Source: Penelope pileata
Lineage: Eukaryota > Chordata > Aves > Galliformes > Cracidae
Direction of reading: 5' to 3'
DNA length: 64,000 nt
NCBI GenBank assembly: GCA_013396635.1
Contig: WBMW01003151.1
Location: 453,492-517,491 of the forward strand
How positions within the stretch are numbered: position 1 is the stretch's first letter; each line of letters begins with the position of its first letter. The notes under the pieces are model-generated. The model had not been told where the DNA came from. It made no database searches and saw only the letters and a program-made list of their open reading frames with translations. The translations under genes and the position numbers were made by a program. Shown piece after piece: positions 24,612 to 36,620 of this stretch.

Positions 24612-24639
24612 GTTTTCCTTAGTAAAATGGTACGTGAAA

Positions 24640-27600
24640 AATATTTTATTTTCATTATCTCTGACTACTGGCTCAAACCAAGGAAGATGTACATACAGTT
24701 CCTCGTCTTAGGCTGAGGAGTTGCAGCAATTTTGGTACTTAAAGTCATAAAATGAGATAGAGAGTAAACTGCACATTTCTTATCACTAAAATTCATAGAG
24801 GTTTTCCAAACATGCACTCCTGTCATTTATGTACCTGGGATCATTTCCTAGCTAAAAACCCAGTCTCTTCTCCACTACCGTCAGACAGTGATGCAAGATC
24901 TCTGTTGTAACTTACTTGCAGTGGAGGTGGAAGATGTGGTTCTAAGCAGAGTTTTCTCATAAAACCATGGAAAGCTGCTGACAAAGCTGCACCAGTAAGG
25001 TTTTCCTAGCGTTTCTGCACCTGCTGACTGATGAACCTGGTATTGCAACACATAACAAGACTATGAAAATGCAGTTACGGTTGGTCAGGAACCAAATTAC
25101 TACTTTTACAAATGGCGGTATGCTAGACAAGAGTAAGTCAAGTTAAATTAGCAAGGAAATTAAGTTCAAATGGGACTAAAAGGTTTCTATTGCTAGCAGG
25201 TTAATTATTGATTGACGCTTGAAAGCACCTGAAAAATTGGTCAGGTGGTTCTGTGAGTTAGGTACAGAGTTGTAATTAGAGTAGTGGTGCCCACACAAAT
25301 CTTGCACAAATCATTGGAAATGAAACCACAGTAATTACTGCTGTATCACATCTCATAACAGAGGACAGCCTGTGTGTGCCCCATAGACGCAGGACATGTG
25401 CAGCCCTAAGACTGAAGGCGTGCTGCATGCATCCCTAAGAGAAAGCAGCTACAGAACTGAGGGCCTCACAATTCTGTTCTTTTTAATACTGTACTTTTTC
25501 CTGTATCTTGCACATACTGAACCACCCCACTGTCACTGCAAATGGGATTTGTGTCAACCTGAGGATTTCACCAGAGAGGGCTGTGGGAGGTGGTGACAGC
25601 ACCCAAGAAAACACATTGCTGGGGAACCGATGCCTCTTGGCAGCGCATCAGAGCAGATGTTTACACCAGAACAGCAAGTCACCAGCGATGACTGTTTCCC
25701 AGCGGGACAGCAGCTAACAGCTGCCGGCAGCAGCGGCTGAACCTTTCCACTGGCAGCACCTCATTCTGACAAGTTGGGCACCCTGGATTCTACAGTCTAT
25801 GATGTCTTTCTTTCTTTTGTTTTGAACTCTCAGATGAGAAAGGAAATCTGAAAAGCCTCATACTGCTTCTTTATGAATCCCAGCTGTTCTTACCTGCAGA
25901 GTCTGCTGATAGAACAGTTATGCCTAGTTGGGTAGCTTATAGGACATTCATCCCTGGGAGTATTAGAGCACCAGCTGTGGTGTCTATTTATAAAACAAAC
26001 TCTAATTCAAAATTCATTATTCCTTATGTTTGAATATAGGAACACTGACAAATTGTTCTTCAGAGATAATTGAGAAAATTAGGCCCATGCTGAAAAGAAA
26101 ATAAAGTAGTTTGAGTGTTTGTTAAAATGAATAGATCTTAATTACTAATGTAAATAGATTACATTTTAAAATACAATAAAGAATTTCTAACAATTGGAGA
26201 GTGATCAGTTCTGAACTGTCCAGTGGTGTGAAAGCTCTACCAGCGTAGTGAGCACAGGAAGCACCTGCAGTTCCTCACTAAGTTACTGCTGGTTAGTACA
26301 GGTACATTTTACAAGCCAGAATCTTCATTTTCCTTAGCAGTAAATAAATAATAAAGCCCTATCTTTCAAGGAGTTTGCAAAGGAAAGCTTCAAAGCAAAA
26401 CATTGTTCTGTGACCTGATGCCATGTCACCTGCCTGCTGTCTGCCACCAACCACAACGTCTGCGCTTCAGACAGGTGAGCTCTATGGGACGCTCACGTTG
26501 AATGGCCCCATTAACTGAAATGCCAACATCGCTATTTCTTCATTTAGCTTAACAGACATCAAGCTACTGTCTTTGCTTATCTGTTTTTTTTTTTTTTTCA
26601 TAGAAGGATCAGTATTTTGGAATACAAAAGCCAACTTTCTGCCATGCTTTGCAGGTTGCTCAGCCCTTACCAAGCGGGAAAGCAGAGCAGGGAGGGAAAG
26701 GACACTACCCACAGCCGTGGCAATGCATCACGATTGCAGTACGTGAGAGATCCCTTGCACTGCAACAGGTGAGCAACAGTTCTTTGTGGATGGACTCCTC
26801 TCCCTGTCCTGCTCCTTTTAATCAGCAGGTAAAAGTGACACCTCTGTTAAGAAGCAGGGTCTGCGGCTGTATTTGGCTGTATTATGGCTTTCTTTCTCCT
26901 TCATCTGCGATCACGGTCTCAGGATGGTGCTGGACAGTGGTGTATCCTCTGCTGCAGGGGATAATGCCATAGGTGTCCATGTTGCAACATCCTGCCCTTT
27001 CTGTAATTAATGTACTGGGACATGACTCCCCATTTTCCACCCCACGGAATTAAGAAGATGGGATTTAAGCTCTCCTTTCTGCACGTCAACACACTACAGC
27101 CCTGAGCAAACAAAGCACAGATCTGACCAAAAAAGCTATCATCCTGTTTCTCCCTGAAAGTGAAGTGTAATGCTTTATTTAAATCCCATAATTTTAAAAC
27201 CATTTACATACGAAAGCACCACTAAGACACACAGAAAAAGCGAAAAATAAGAACCTAGCTGTGCCTTGCTAAGAGATACCATGCACAGATATCCCCAGTC
27301 CATAGGATTATTCCTAGCTAGCAGTAGAGGTTAGGGGACCTGCAAGGGTTTGGGTGCCAGTTGCTGTCTGGCAGATTTCCACCCTTACTGTCCTGGCAAC
27401 AGCAATAGTTTTGGACACTCACTCCTAGAACAGCCTGAATCAAACTGCCAATAGAATATCTCAGTGAGACGTGGCGTGAATCCCTATCTGGTCAACAAGA
27501 ACGAGCTGAGAAGCTGAGATGGTTCTCTGGAAGTGCTGCAAGGTTGTCCATGTTCCTCAATTTCTGTAGAGAGAGAACTTGAGCAGCACTCAAAGTTGAC

Positions 27601-29750
27601 CCAGGCTCCAGGTGGGTGCAGGGAGCATCAGATACTGTGATCATCTGCAGTTCTGAAGGATGGTGAATTTTTGTGGGTGACTGGAGATATGTTTCCTAGT
27701 ATTCTGCTCTGTATGAAATCAGTGCCCAAAACACTGGATTCTCCTTTAACTGGAAATAAGGAAATAACAGAGTGGGAACTTTGCAGAGGTCATGTTAATA
27801 GAAGGGTTCTGAATTTTCTTTTATCCACATAGCAATATACTGGGAGAAAAGGATTTTCATGAGTAAAGCAGCAGATTTATGGCCAGGCTGCGAGGCAGCT
27901 GCACCACATGAAAGCAGAAAAAGTGTTGCTCGCACTGTAGCTCACTACAGCCGTTAACAAATTGGATTTTGGTGTGCTGGTCTAGGAAAATAACTCCTCT
28001 GGTTTGCTGAAAACTATCACCAAGGGATGAGTGGTAGAGCTTAAGATATGCTGGCTCCTCACTTTTTGCAGTTTACAGTATATTAGCTTAAAATAATCCC
28101 ACTGGACTGCTCCCTCACAGCCTTCCCTAGATTAGTTTATGCAATTTAAGTTGCTTGTAAGATATTTTTCTTTTAAAATCTGTTCTGTGAACTATAATTA
28201 TTTTCTATCAAAAAACATATAATTCATGTTAGCAACCATCATTCTTTGGAATAGATTCTGAGTGTTTAGAAGTCAGGAGCAGCCTGCATAATCTCCATCA
28301 AATAAAACACAAGGCCTGCAAAGTCAGGGCAGAAGGAATCACTTGAGATCGAGCTTTCCTACTCCCAGGGAAAAGTTAACTCCAAGCTTGTGTTCGAAGT
28401 ATGTCAGTTAAAATTATTCTGCAAAATGAAAAGCAAGACCACCTGTGGTTTGTAGGAGGAAAGAATTCTGATGCTGACTTATACAAAACTGCAGAAGAAT
28501 GGCCACATGAAGGAGGAAAGCAGTCTGGTTATTTTTGTTGTTTTGTTTGTTTTTAATACTGCATCTCACGCTTTGTAATGATAAGATAAAATCAGTGCTG
28601 AGGGTCTGCCCGTTTTAAGCCATTACAGTACAGCCCTGGAGCCCACTCCTGCCCTCGTAAAGGCTCAGAGGTGTGTGAGCCTAGCCTGCCTCCATGATGG
28701 GCTTTTGAGCACTGGCTACAAATGGGGCAAACCCTGGCACCCAGCAGAGCGTGGTGGCTGGCATCATGCCCTGTGGTTTAAAAATCTCAGCCTAGGTGAT
28801 GAGGTTGTCATTTGTAGTTAAGTTGACTGGAAACAGCCTTTTAATAGGAGCACTCCACAACTTGGGGTAGTGTTTACATTTTAGATATTTGTGATGATGT
28901 TTCTCTTCTGTAGCTCAGCTAGGTCAAAAAAATACAGCCCAGCTCTGAAGTTGCAGTTAACTAAATGAAAGAATTCCTGTAGAAACTGATGTATAGCTCC
29001 CTAAAATGTCTGTCTGCAAATTTCAGATTTCAAATTGTACCCACTAGGCAGAACACATGTCAAGCAATTTAATCCAGTCTGGTGTTTGTGGACAGATAGC
29101 ACATATATTTTAAATAATTAGTTCCACGTTCTTTTCTCAAAATCCTGGATTTCCTGTGAATTTTAGCCTGGGGATTAGGGAAGCTGCTCTCAGATGTAAT
29201 GGGTGAGTACAGCATCTATGTAACTAGGTCACATTGTGCTTAGGCATATTTACTTATCTTTTCTTATGTTCTTCCTTATGTTTGATGCGCAATAAAATAG
29301 GTAACTAAGTCTGATTCATAATCTCCTCCTAAAGGATAGCAAAATTCTGAGATTCCATAGTGTTTTTTACTGCATTTTCTAACAAAGCTGTGTTTGTGAT
29401 GTATTTTCTTTCACTTTGATTTTTGTTGCTTTAGCTGAATTTTCCTTTCGTTCATAGTCTACAGACCCACAAATTCAGACACTGGCTGGTTTCTGCTTCT
29501 TCCCAGCAGATCTCCTATTACTGGTTTTGTTCTTCAAGATAGTTACTTGTTCTAAATAGTTTTCAGTTTCTTTGCTACTGTATTCCAGTAAATATTCTCC
29601 TTAAACGTTAAGACTAAGCTGTAGTTGCCAATGCGCATGGCATAGCACATGGTGTCAGCAGCAGTCCCGTCTTCTAACATTTCCTTATTTACTTGCTAAT
29701 TGTGGAAATGCTCAGTAATTACTGCAATAACATGAGGTCTTACTGTAATG
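24640..29750. other. Intergenic DNA between PRTG and PYGO1, part 1
   Basis: No coding exon, RNA gene or recognisable transposon could be supported here. There are only short open frames on both strands without splice context or familiar motifs. Long non-coding transcripts cannot be excluded from sequence alone. Confidence 0.6.
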
Positions 29751-29764
29751 ATGTCTGTAACATT

Positions 29765-30370
29765 GCAGTGGGATGACCCTGGCCGGCTGCCAGGTGCCCA
29801 TCAAGTCACCCCTTCACTCCTGCTCCTCAACAGGACAGGAGGAGAAAATAAGATGATAAAGCTTGTGGGTCAAGATAAAACCTGGGAAATTGCTTGCCCA
29901 TTACTGTCACTGGCAAAACAGACTCAGTTTGGGGAAGACTAACTTAAGTTATTGACAACTAAAAATAGAGTAGCATAGTGAGGAACAGACAAAACTAAAA
30001 ACACCCATCCCTCCCCCCTTTTCTTCCCAGGCTCAAATTCACTCCTTCATTCCCACCTCTTCTATCTCTCTCTGCTGAGTGTTGCAGGGAGATGAGGAGG
30101 GTTGTGGGCAGTTCACAAAGTTTTGTCTCTGCTGCTTCTTCCTCCTCATGCTTTTACCCTGCTCCAGCATTGGGTTCCTCCCTGGGATACAGTCCTTCAC
30201 AAATGGCTCCAATGTGGAGCAACTGCTCCTTGCTGGTCAGTGGTGGATCCGTTTTGGAACTGCCAGGACCTCGCCCTGTCTGACACGTCTGACACAGGCA
30301 GCCCTTGGTCTCTGCTCACAGAGGCCAGCCCTACACCATCCCCACTATCAAAGCCTTGCCACCGACACCT
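29765..30370. mobile_element. Probable LTR/ERV-derived repeat fragment
   Basis: The stretch contains phrases I recall from a high-copy avian LTR-retrotransposon: GATGACCCTGGCCGGCTGCC, GGAGAAAATAAGATGATAAA, CTTGTGGGTCAAGATAAAA, GGCAAAACAGACTCAGTTTG, and the block around GCTCCAGCATTGGGTTCCTC. Several frames are open across 30079-30395 on + and 30197-30649 on -, but they match no retroviral protein I can recognise. Orientation and limits are uncertain, and the sequence is clearly diverged. Confidence 0.5.
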
Positions 30371-30649
30371 AATACAATCAATAATGCCATTTTGATCCTG
30401 TCTGCTACTTAGTTTAGCTTCTGAGCCTCCTGCTCTTAATTTCCTTAGAACCGTAACTGTAGTTGAAAACTCAACTACTGATCTGGATGGAGGGAAGGGC
30501 AAGTGATGCAATTTGTATGAGGTGGCTGCAAAATTAAATGTTCCTTTTGCCAGACATGTTCTTGCTAAAATCTGCCCCCACTCCTGCCACTCTATCCATG
30601 TTCTTCTGAGAGAGATCAGATGCATCCCATCAGCCCCCGAGTCCTGCAA

Positions 30650-33600
30650 AGAGAAACTACTGCAGTGATATCAAAAGCAGCCAGCTGCTACATTTGATTT
30701 GGAGCTGTGTAGCTATGAGCAACAGTATTTTGTCTCACTACTATTTGTCATTTTTAACTGTAGATAGTGTCGTTGCCTAAATTTAATTACTTACAAATGC
30801 ACTGACGTATAGGACAGCCAGGGATAAAGCTTTCTGATGTTTATACAGCACACAAACTGCATAACTCTCAGCAAAGTTATTGTCAGGCTGGATCCAAGAA
30901 CAGATTCATAACCAGTTATTGCAAAGATCACTGTGGCCTTTGCAGAAAACCAGGAGGGGCTCCTAACTTGTGTGCTTACGCAGTTCTCTTAAATGCTTGC
31001 CTTTCTTTTCATCAAGTCCTGATAAACAGGAAAATGTAAAGAATTCAAGATGATAATCCAGAGAGAGCATGAAATTGCATTTCTTTCACTTCCCCACAGA
31101 GTGTCCCCACTTCACTACTCACTGCTCGAGATAAGACCACTTCCCTCAGTAGGGTTATAATCCATTCTGCGCAGGAGCCCACAAAGGTTTGTTAAACATG
31201 CATTTGTCCTTGTTTAAAATGTATTATCTTGATAATATGGCAAACAAGGTTCCATACCATTTGTCCGAGAGGAAAAGGAGAAAGAAATCTGATGTTCCTT
31301 GATGGCATAAAGATCGAATGAGGTTTTATGCATATACACATATGTTTATGCATATATATCTCCACTGGATTTCTTGACAAAACTTTTGTACTTTGGTATA
31401 TAAATACAATAATAAAACTTAGGTTCCTACATAATCAGATGTCCTTCTTCATATTTTAAATGCTTAGGTTCTGCATTTATTTTTTTGTATGCATGGGGTA
31501 TACAATTTTAGTTTAGAACTGCTGGATCAATTGTAGGTTTTAACTTTGTAAGTTGTGCACTGAATTGTTCCTGAAATGCTCGAGCATGGCTGTGTTTTAA
31601 CTGTTAGCTGAAAAGGTAAGTGTGCACTCAACAAATGAAATTTCTTAGACATGCTGAGTTTAAGAACTGCCCAAAAGATTGTTCTGAATATTAGGGTTCT
31701 GGTATAGATAATGACTCTAGAGTATCATTCACACACATTTCTTCAATTTTTTTTTTTTTTTTTTTTGTAATGACCACTAATAAATTGCCTTGGAATGTTT
31801 AGAAAAATCTGCTTTATCAGCCAGGCTATATGATAAGACAAAGGCACAATCTTTCTCAAGGCTTCTACTTGATCTGAAGATATCATGCATCACGTGGATG
31901 AAAAATAATGCAATGAACCAGAGAAAAAATCTTACATTCTTTCACAGAATAACTCGTAAAGCAATCTTCTGCGCTGTTTTCCTACAATTTTCTATTAACT
32001 CTAGATTAAAGTTGAATCAATTAATTGAATACCATTAATTAGATTTTGATTTGTACTTTATATTATGCGGATGGACGGTTAATGCAGAAGTTTAGACATT
32101 CCTCATTTTTGTTGATTAAAAGCAGAAATGAAAAAAAAGGTGGGCTTGTGAGACCTGGTTTACATCAGGGTAACAGCTGAAGCATTCACCACAGGCGAGC
32201 AATCTGCAGTACAACAGTCACTGACTTGTGCTCAAGCTGTTTTGTTGCAGCTACAACCCCTGAGGCTGGCAGAGAGATGCTCTGCATCTGACAGACCTAG
32301 ACGGGACCTGGTTAACACCTCTGTCCAGGGCAATACCAGATGCGTGTCCAACTAAACTAAAAAAAGCATGAAAAATGCCTATTTGTATCAATGTGCCTGC
32401 GTTTAGTTTTACTGCCCTGAAAAAGGATGAGGATAAATGAGTCTGGAGGAAGAGGTGTAACATCATAGCATAACAACAAAAACAGATCTTTAATGTTGTC
32501 TCAGGCCTGACAGAAACTCCATCCAGCCCTGATGTATAGTCCTATTTATCACCGTGGTGGTGTGAAACAAGTATAGTAAGCATTTGCAGAACTAACACTT
32601 TAATTTGTATAACATGAAAAAGAGCCTCTCAGAAAAATACATTATTCCCCCTCACATAACAGGTGGAGGGAATCAAGTCTACTGATGCTGGAAGACTGTC
32701 ACTAGCTAAAGCTGCCACAGTTCAAGTTTTCCTAAATGCGTTCCCTTTCTCCATGTCAGCATTTTCCATCCAGGTGGAAGAGAGACTGCTGGCAATTCAG
32801 CTTTTGTTTCCACGTGCCACAACACCTGCACGGGTGCTGCTGGGTCTGCCCATGCACACGCTGAACCCTGCCAGCATCCCCGCGGGCTGGGCGTAGCGTA
32901 CTGCACTCTGCGTGAGCCTGCTGGACTGCAGGGCTACGGGCGTGCCTCCCTGTGCATGAAGTGTGCTGTGATGGGCTGTTATATTAGGGAAACTGGACAG
33001 GTTAGAGCTGTGCGTGCTTGATAAGTTGTATGAGCTAAGTTTTGTATTTCCCCCTGGTACTGGAAGTGGCAGAGTTAGACGATAGTCAGCTTCCACCTTT
33101 TTCATCTTGCATTTTCCTTTCCTCATTTTATTCCTCTAGGATGAAATCTTGCCCCCCATAAAATCAAATGGAATGCTTCTTTACCATTTTCCTTTTTTGA
33201 ATTCCTTAAGTGTCAGTAAATTTCTCTGAGGTGTTTATATTTTTTTCCATTAGCACATTTATATACATTCTTATGTTGTCAAAACGGGCTCCTGCACGAT
33301 TCTATTTGCTCCTGAGAAACGCGGGACGTACATGTGGAGGATGTAGTAAAAACCACTTAGAAGTGAACTCTGTGTTGTGGATCCACATCTCACAGATATT
33401 TTTCTCCTGATAAGGTAATGCAGCATTGAATGGTTTATACACTATGCCAGTGATGAGAAAAAGAGCATTCTTCACCTACTGCTAGTTTGTACAGAAGGGC
33501 TCTTTTAGCATCCTTCTTTCTAACATGAATTCAGAGGGAAAAGAACCTAGAAATCACCAAACAATATCCTCTGTCAGGGATGTTCTAGGCCTGACACACC

Positions 33601-33750
33601 ACGGGACTGAAGTTAGTGACATCCCAACAAAGCCACCCTTTTCCACAGCCAAGGTAAGCTGTAACTCATTCAATAGCATTTGTTCACAATTGAGTCATCT
33701 AGCAGGGAGCAAGAGCTTTTTGTTTGTTTTATTACTGTTAGAAAGAAGAA
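30650..33750. other. Intergenic DNA between PRTG and PYGO1, part 2
   Basis: No gene is supported. A poly-T run lies near 31747-31767. The open frames at about 32663-33126 on both strands overlap each other and lack any known domain. Confidence 0.6.
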
Positions 33751-33754
33751 GAAT

Positions 33755-34018
33755 AACAGAATCATTCAGGTTGGCAGGCACCTCAGACTTGACCTGGACT
33801 CCAGCATCCTGTGCAAAGCACAGCCCCGGCTGTTCTGGGCTTTGCCCAGCTGGGTCTTGAAAATAATTCTACAATTCATTTTGTTCCTTGTTCCCATGCT
33901 TGCTTAGCATCGCAGTGATATTCCCCCCATATCCTCTTGGAATCTCCAGTTTTAGCTTATGACCACTGAGTCTCATTCTGCTGTTACACACTTCAGCAAA
34001 GAGCCTAGCTCCTCTTTT
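33755..34018 (-). mobile_element. Old CR1 LINE fragment
   Basis: ACAGAATCATTCAGGTTGG starts a reverse-oriented CR1 3' end. It continues through diverged CR1 sequence (CCAGCTGGGTCTTGAA, CAGTTTTAGCTTATGACCAC) to AAAGAGCCTAGCTCCTC. It is more diverged than the + strand copy that abuts it at 34019, so it is the older insertion. Confidence 0.75.
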
Positions 34019-34316
34019 TTTTAGGGGCTTTTTACAAGGATAGGTAATGACAGGATAAAGGGTAATGGCTATAAACTGAAAGAGGGTAGATTTAGACTAG
34101 ATATAAGGAGGAAATTCTTCACTGTGAGGGCGGTGAGACACTGGAACAGGCTGCCCAGAAAAGTTGTGGATCCCCCCTCCCTGGAAGTATTCAAGGCCAG
34201 GCTGGATGGGGCTGTGGGCAACCTGGTCTGGTGGGAGGTGTCCTTGCCCATGGCAGGGGGGTTGGAGCAAGCTGATCTCTAAGGTCCCTTCCAACCTGCA
34301 CCATTCTATGATTCTT
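34019..34316 (+). mobile_element. CR1 LINE 3' fragment
   Basis: It runs from a T-rich junction and GGGGCTTTTTACAAGGATAG through TTCTTCACTGTGAGGGCGGT to CACCATTCTATGATTCT. The ORF2 end reads NLVWWEVS-type residues, with TGG where the copy at 52606 has a stop. It lies head to head with the older CR1 at 33755-34018. Confidence 0.92.
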
Positions 34317-34699
34317 AGCCACCTCCACATAGGTGCTACGAAGCTGCTATTACGTACCCCTGAGTTTTATTAATTAATGTGAACCTTTGAGTGGAAGAAA
34401 TGCTGGAGTAGTTTTAAGGACAACTAATGAGCAGCGAGGCAATCAGGTGGTCAACAGTGTGCAGCAATGAGAGTTTTCACAGACTGCTGGAATGTCTGAG
34501 GTGTCAGTGTAGGCACCTGAAGGAGCAAATTAATTCATTTTGAGACGTGCCTCAGCCATTTCACAGGTAGGTTTACAAGTGTAAAGCTGGTCTGATAGCA
34601 TTCCCAGAGACTATTCACTAGAATCATGAGCACAAGTTAAAGCTGAATGTGGATGAAGAGCGAAACAGGCAATTTTTTTGCAACTAGAGCACTGGGTTA

Positions 34700-36620
34700 A
34701 AATCTGAGTTCCCCGCTCCTATTTCCAATGCAGGCAGTCCTCCCCCAGGAGCCCTTACAGCCTCGGTGACATCAATCCGCGCATCCGTAATTACAGTCTA
34801 CACGCTCTTACAAGGCAGCCTTGCACAAAAGCTCACGCGGTCCTGGGAGAATCGCCGAGGCCTGCAGCGAGCTCCATCACAGGAAACGCAGATCTCTTCA
34901 CAGCTGAGGCACCTTCCTGCAGACAGAGGCTGGCTCACACCCGCCTCGCTAACAGCGAGCCCCGCGTCTCTCCAGCAAGATTACACAAAATTAACCAGCA
35001 GCTCCCCTGAGGATGCCGGCAGCGTACTACGCTTCGAGGTACGCGCACACTGGGATCACTGCAAAGACTGTGGACAAATAAAAACGATGTCTGGGGAAGG
35101 GCAGAAATCGACACTTTTTTACTCGAGTAACTTTATTTAGTCGGAATTGCGAAATGTAAAAGCAAAACCACGGTAACAACAGTAGCACTGCTGTATCAAC
35201 CTTTACACACACCCCATTTCTTCTCTCCCCCACTGCCCCAGCGGTTCTGAACTCTGCCAGGTGCCACCTGCACCGCTCCCAGGAGGCGCCGCTGGGTGCC
35301 GTGCAACCAGGGAGGGCAGCAACGCGCAGCACAGCGGGACACCGCCGCCCCAGCGAAGGGAAGAGAGATCCTCACCCCCGAGGTGCTTGGCACAGGTACC
35401 GCATAACTCTGCTCCAGGATGGGGACTCTGTCTGTAGCACTGCTGAGAGCCACCCTGGGACAGCGGCACTGTGCTGTTTCCCCGACCCTCGGGGCACCCG
35501 CAGTGACTCAGTGACCGCCACCTCGCGCGCGGGGGCTCAGAGGGGTCACCGGCATCTGGATGGCCACGGTCGGCCGTGTCCCTCCGCAATGCACCTGACA
35601 GGGGACGGACACCCGCGTGAGAGCCCTCTGCCCAGGGCAGCCCTACCTGCGCGTTCCCCAGCGCTGCGAACGCCCAGAGGTGCTGCGGGAAAATGGAGCT
35701 GTAGCCTGGCGGCGAGGAGCCCTAAGCGTGTGCCCCGCGAGACGCGATGGAGCCCTCGGGCTCTCGGGAGCGCAGCCCAGCCGCGACCTGCGCGGGGGTT
35801 ACCTGCCCGGAGCCCGACGTGGATGGCTGCGGCGGCCGCGCCGGGGAAGCGCCCGGAGGAGCCCCGCGCGCTGCCCAGCTCCCGCCCGCCCTTTCCCCTC
35901 AGGGCAGCGGTAGCCCCACGCGCCCTAACGGCCCCAACGGCCGCGCGCCCGCCGTGCCACCCTTCGGCCGTTGGCGCCCCGGGNNNNNNNNNNNNNNNNN
36001 NNNNNNNNNNNNNNNNNNNNNNNNNNNNNNNNNNNNNNNNNNNNNNNNNNNNNNNNNNNNNNNNNNNNNNNNNNNNNNNNNNNNNNNNNNNNNNNNNNNN
36101 NNNNNNNNNNNNNNNNNNNNNNNNNNNNNNNNNNNNNNNNNNNNNNNNNNNNNNNNNNNNNNNNNNNNNNNNNNNNNNNNNNNNNNNNNNNNNNNNNNNN
36201 NNNNNNNNNNNNNNNNNNNNNNNNNNNNNNNNNNNNNNNNNNNNNNNNNNNNNNNNNNNNNNNNNNNNNNNNNNNNNNNNNNNNGCTCCGAGCGCCGGGC
36301 CAGGCCGGGCCCCTCCTGCGGCCGGGGCCGGGCGGAGCGGGGCCGCGCTAAGTTTGCTCGGTGCGGCCCGGCCCGGCCCCGCGGCTCCGCAGCCTCCGGG
36401 CCTCCGGACGGGAAGGTCGGGGTCGCGGAGGCGCGCGGGGTGCGGGCATTGCCGTTGTGTTTGGCTGGCTGTGCCGCCCATTAGTATGCGGCGTGCATAG
36501 CCCTGGTGCAAGGGAATACGTCGGCAGTGCCACATGTCCGAGTTCGTGCTGATGCAGAGCCCATCGCTGACGCGGACCCGCTCGCTTCGCTCCCCCGATC
36601 CCGCTCCTGCTGGGTCTTAG
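34700..36620 (+). promoter_or_regulatory. PYGO1: CpG island, probable PYGO1 promoter and first exon
   Basis: GC and CpG content rise sharply from about 34.75 kb and are extreme between 35.5 and 36.5 kb, including a 301-base N gap. It is the only CpG island between PRTG and the PYGO1 coding exons and lies about 4 kb upstream of the first visible PYGO1 exon on +. The long open frames across it, on both strands, are artefacts of high GC content and N runs. I found no sequence encoding the start of pygopus 1 in the visible part, so that exon is probably in the gap. Confidence 0.7.
35984..36284. other. Assembly gap (301 N) in the CpG island
   Basis: The gap is flanked by very GC-rich sequence on both sides. 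It probably hides the transcription start and the short first coding exon of PYGO1 (about 17 codons in the family). Confidence 0.95.

Larger units (their letters stand above)
19059..24630 (+). other. PRTG: PRTG 3' UTR (probable extent)
   Basis: No gene-like frame appears between the PRTG stop and an AATAAA at 24606-24611, which is followed by a T/G-containing stretch. A 5.5 kb 3' UTR is plausible for this gene but cannot be proved from sequence alone. Earlier polyadenylation is possible. The stretch contains a GT-rich run near 19471, a GA repeat near 20527 and an N gap within a poly-A run. Confidence 0.5.

Noticed and set aside
30197..30649. Minus-strand frame of 150 codons
   Set aside because: It partly overlaps an LTR-like repeat and shows no known protein motif. 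I do not call it a gene.
35301..36535. Very long open frames (up to 399 codons) on both strands across the CpG island
   Set aside because: They cross a 301-base N gap that is counted as open, are GC-driven, Pro/Arg/Ala-rich and occur on both strands at once. No domain is recognisable.
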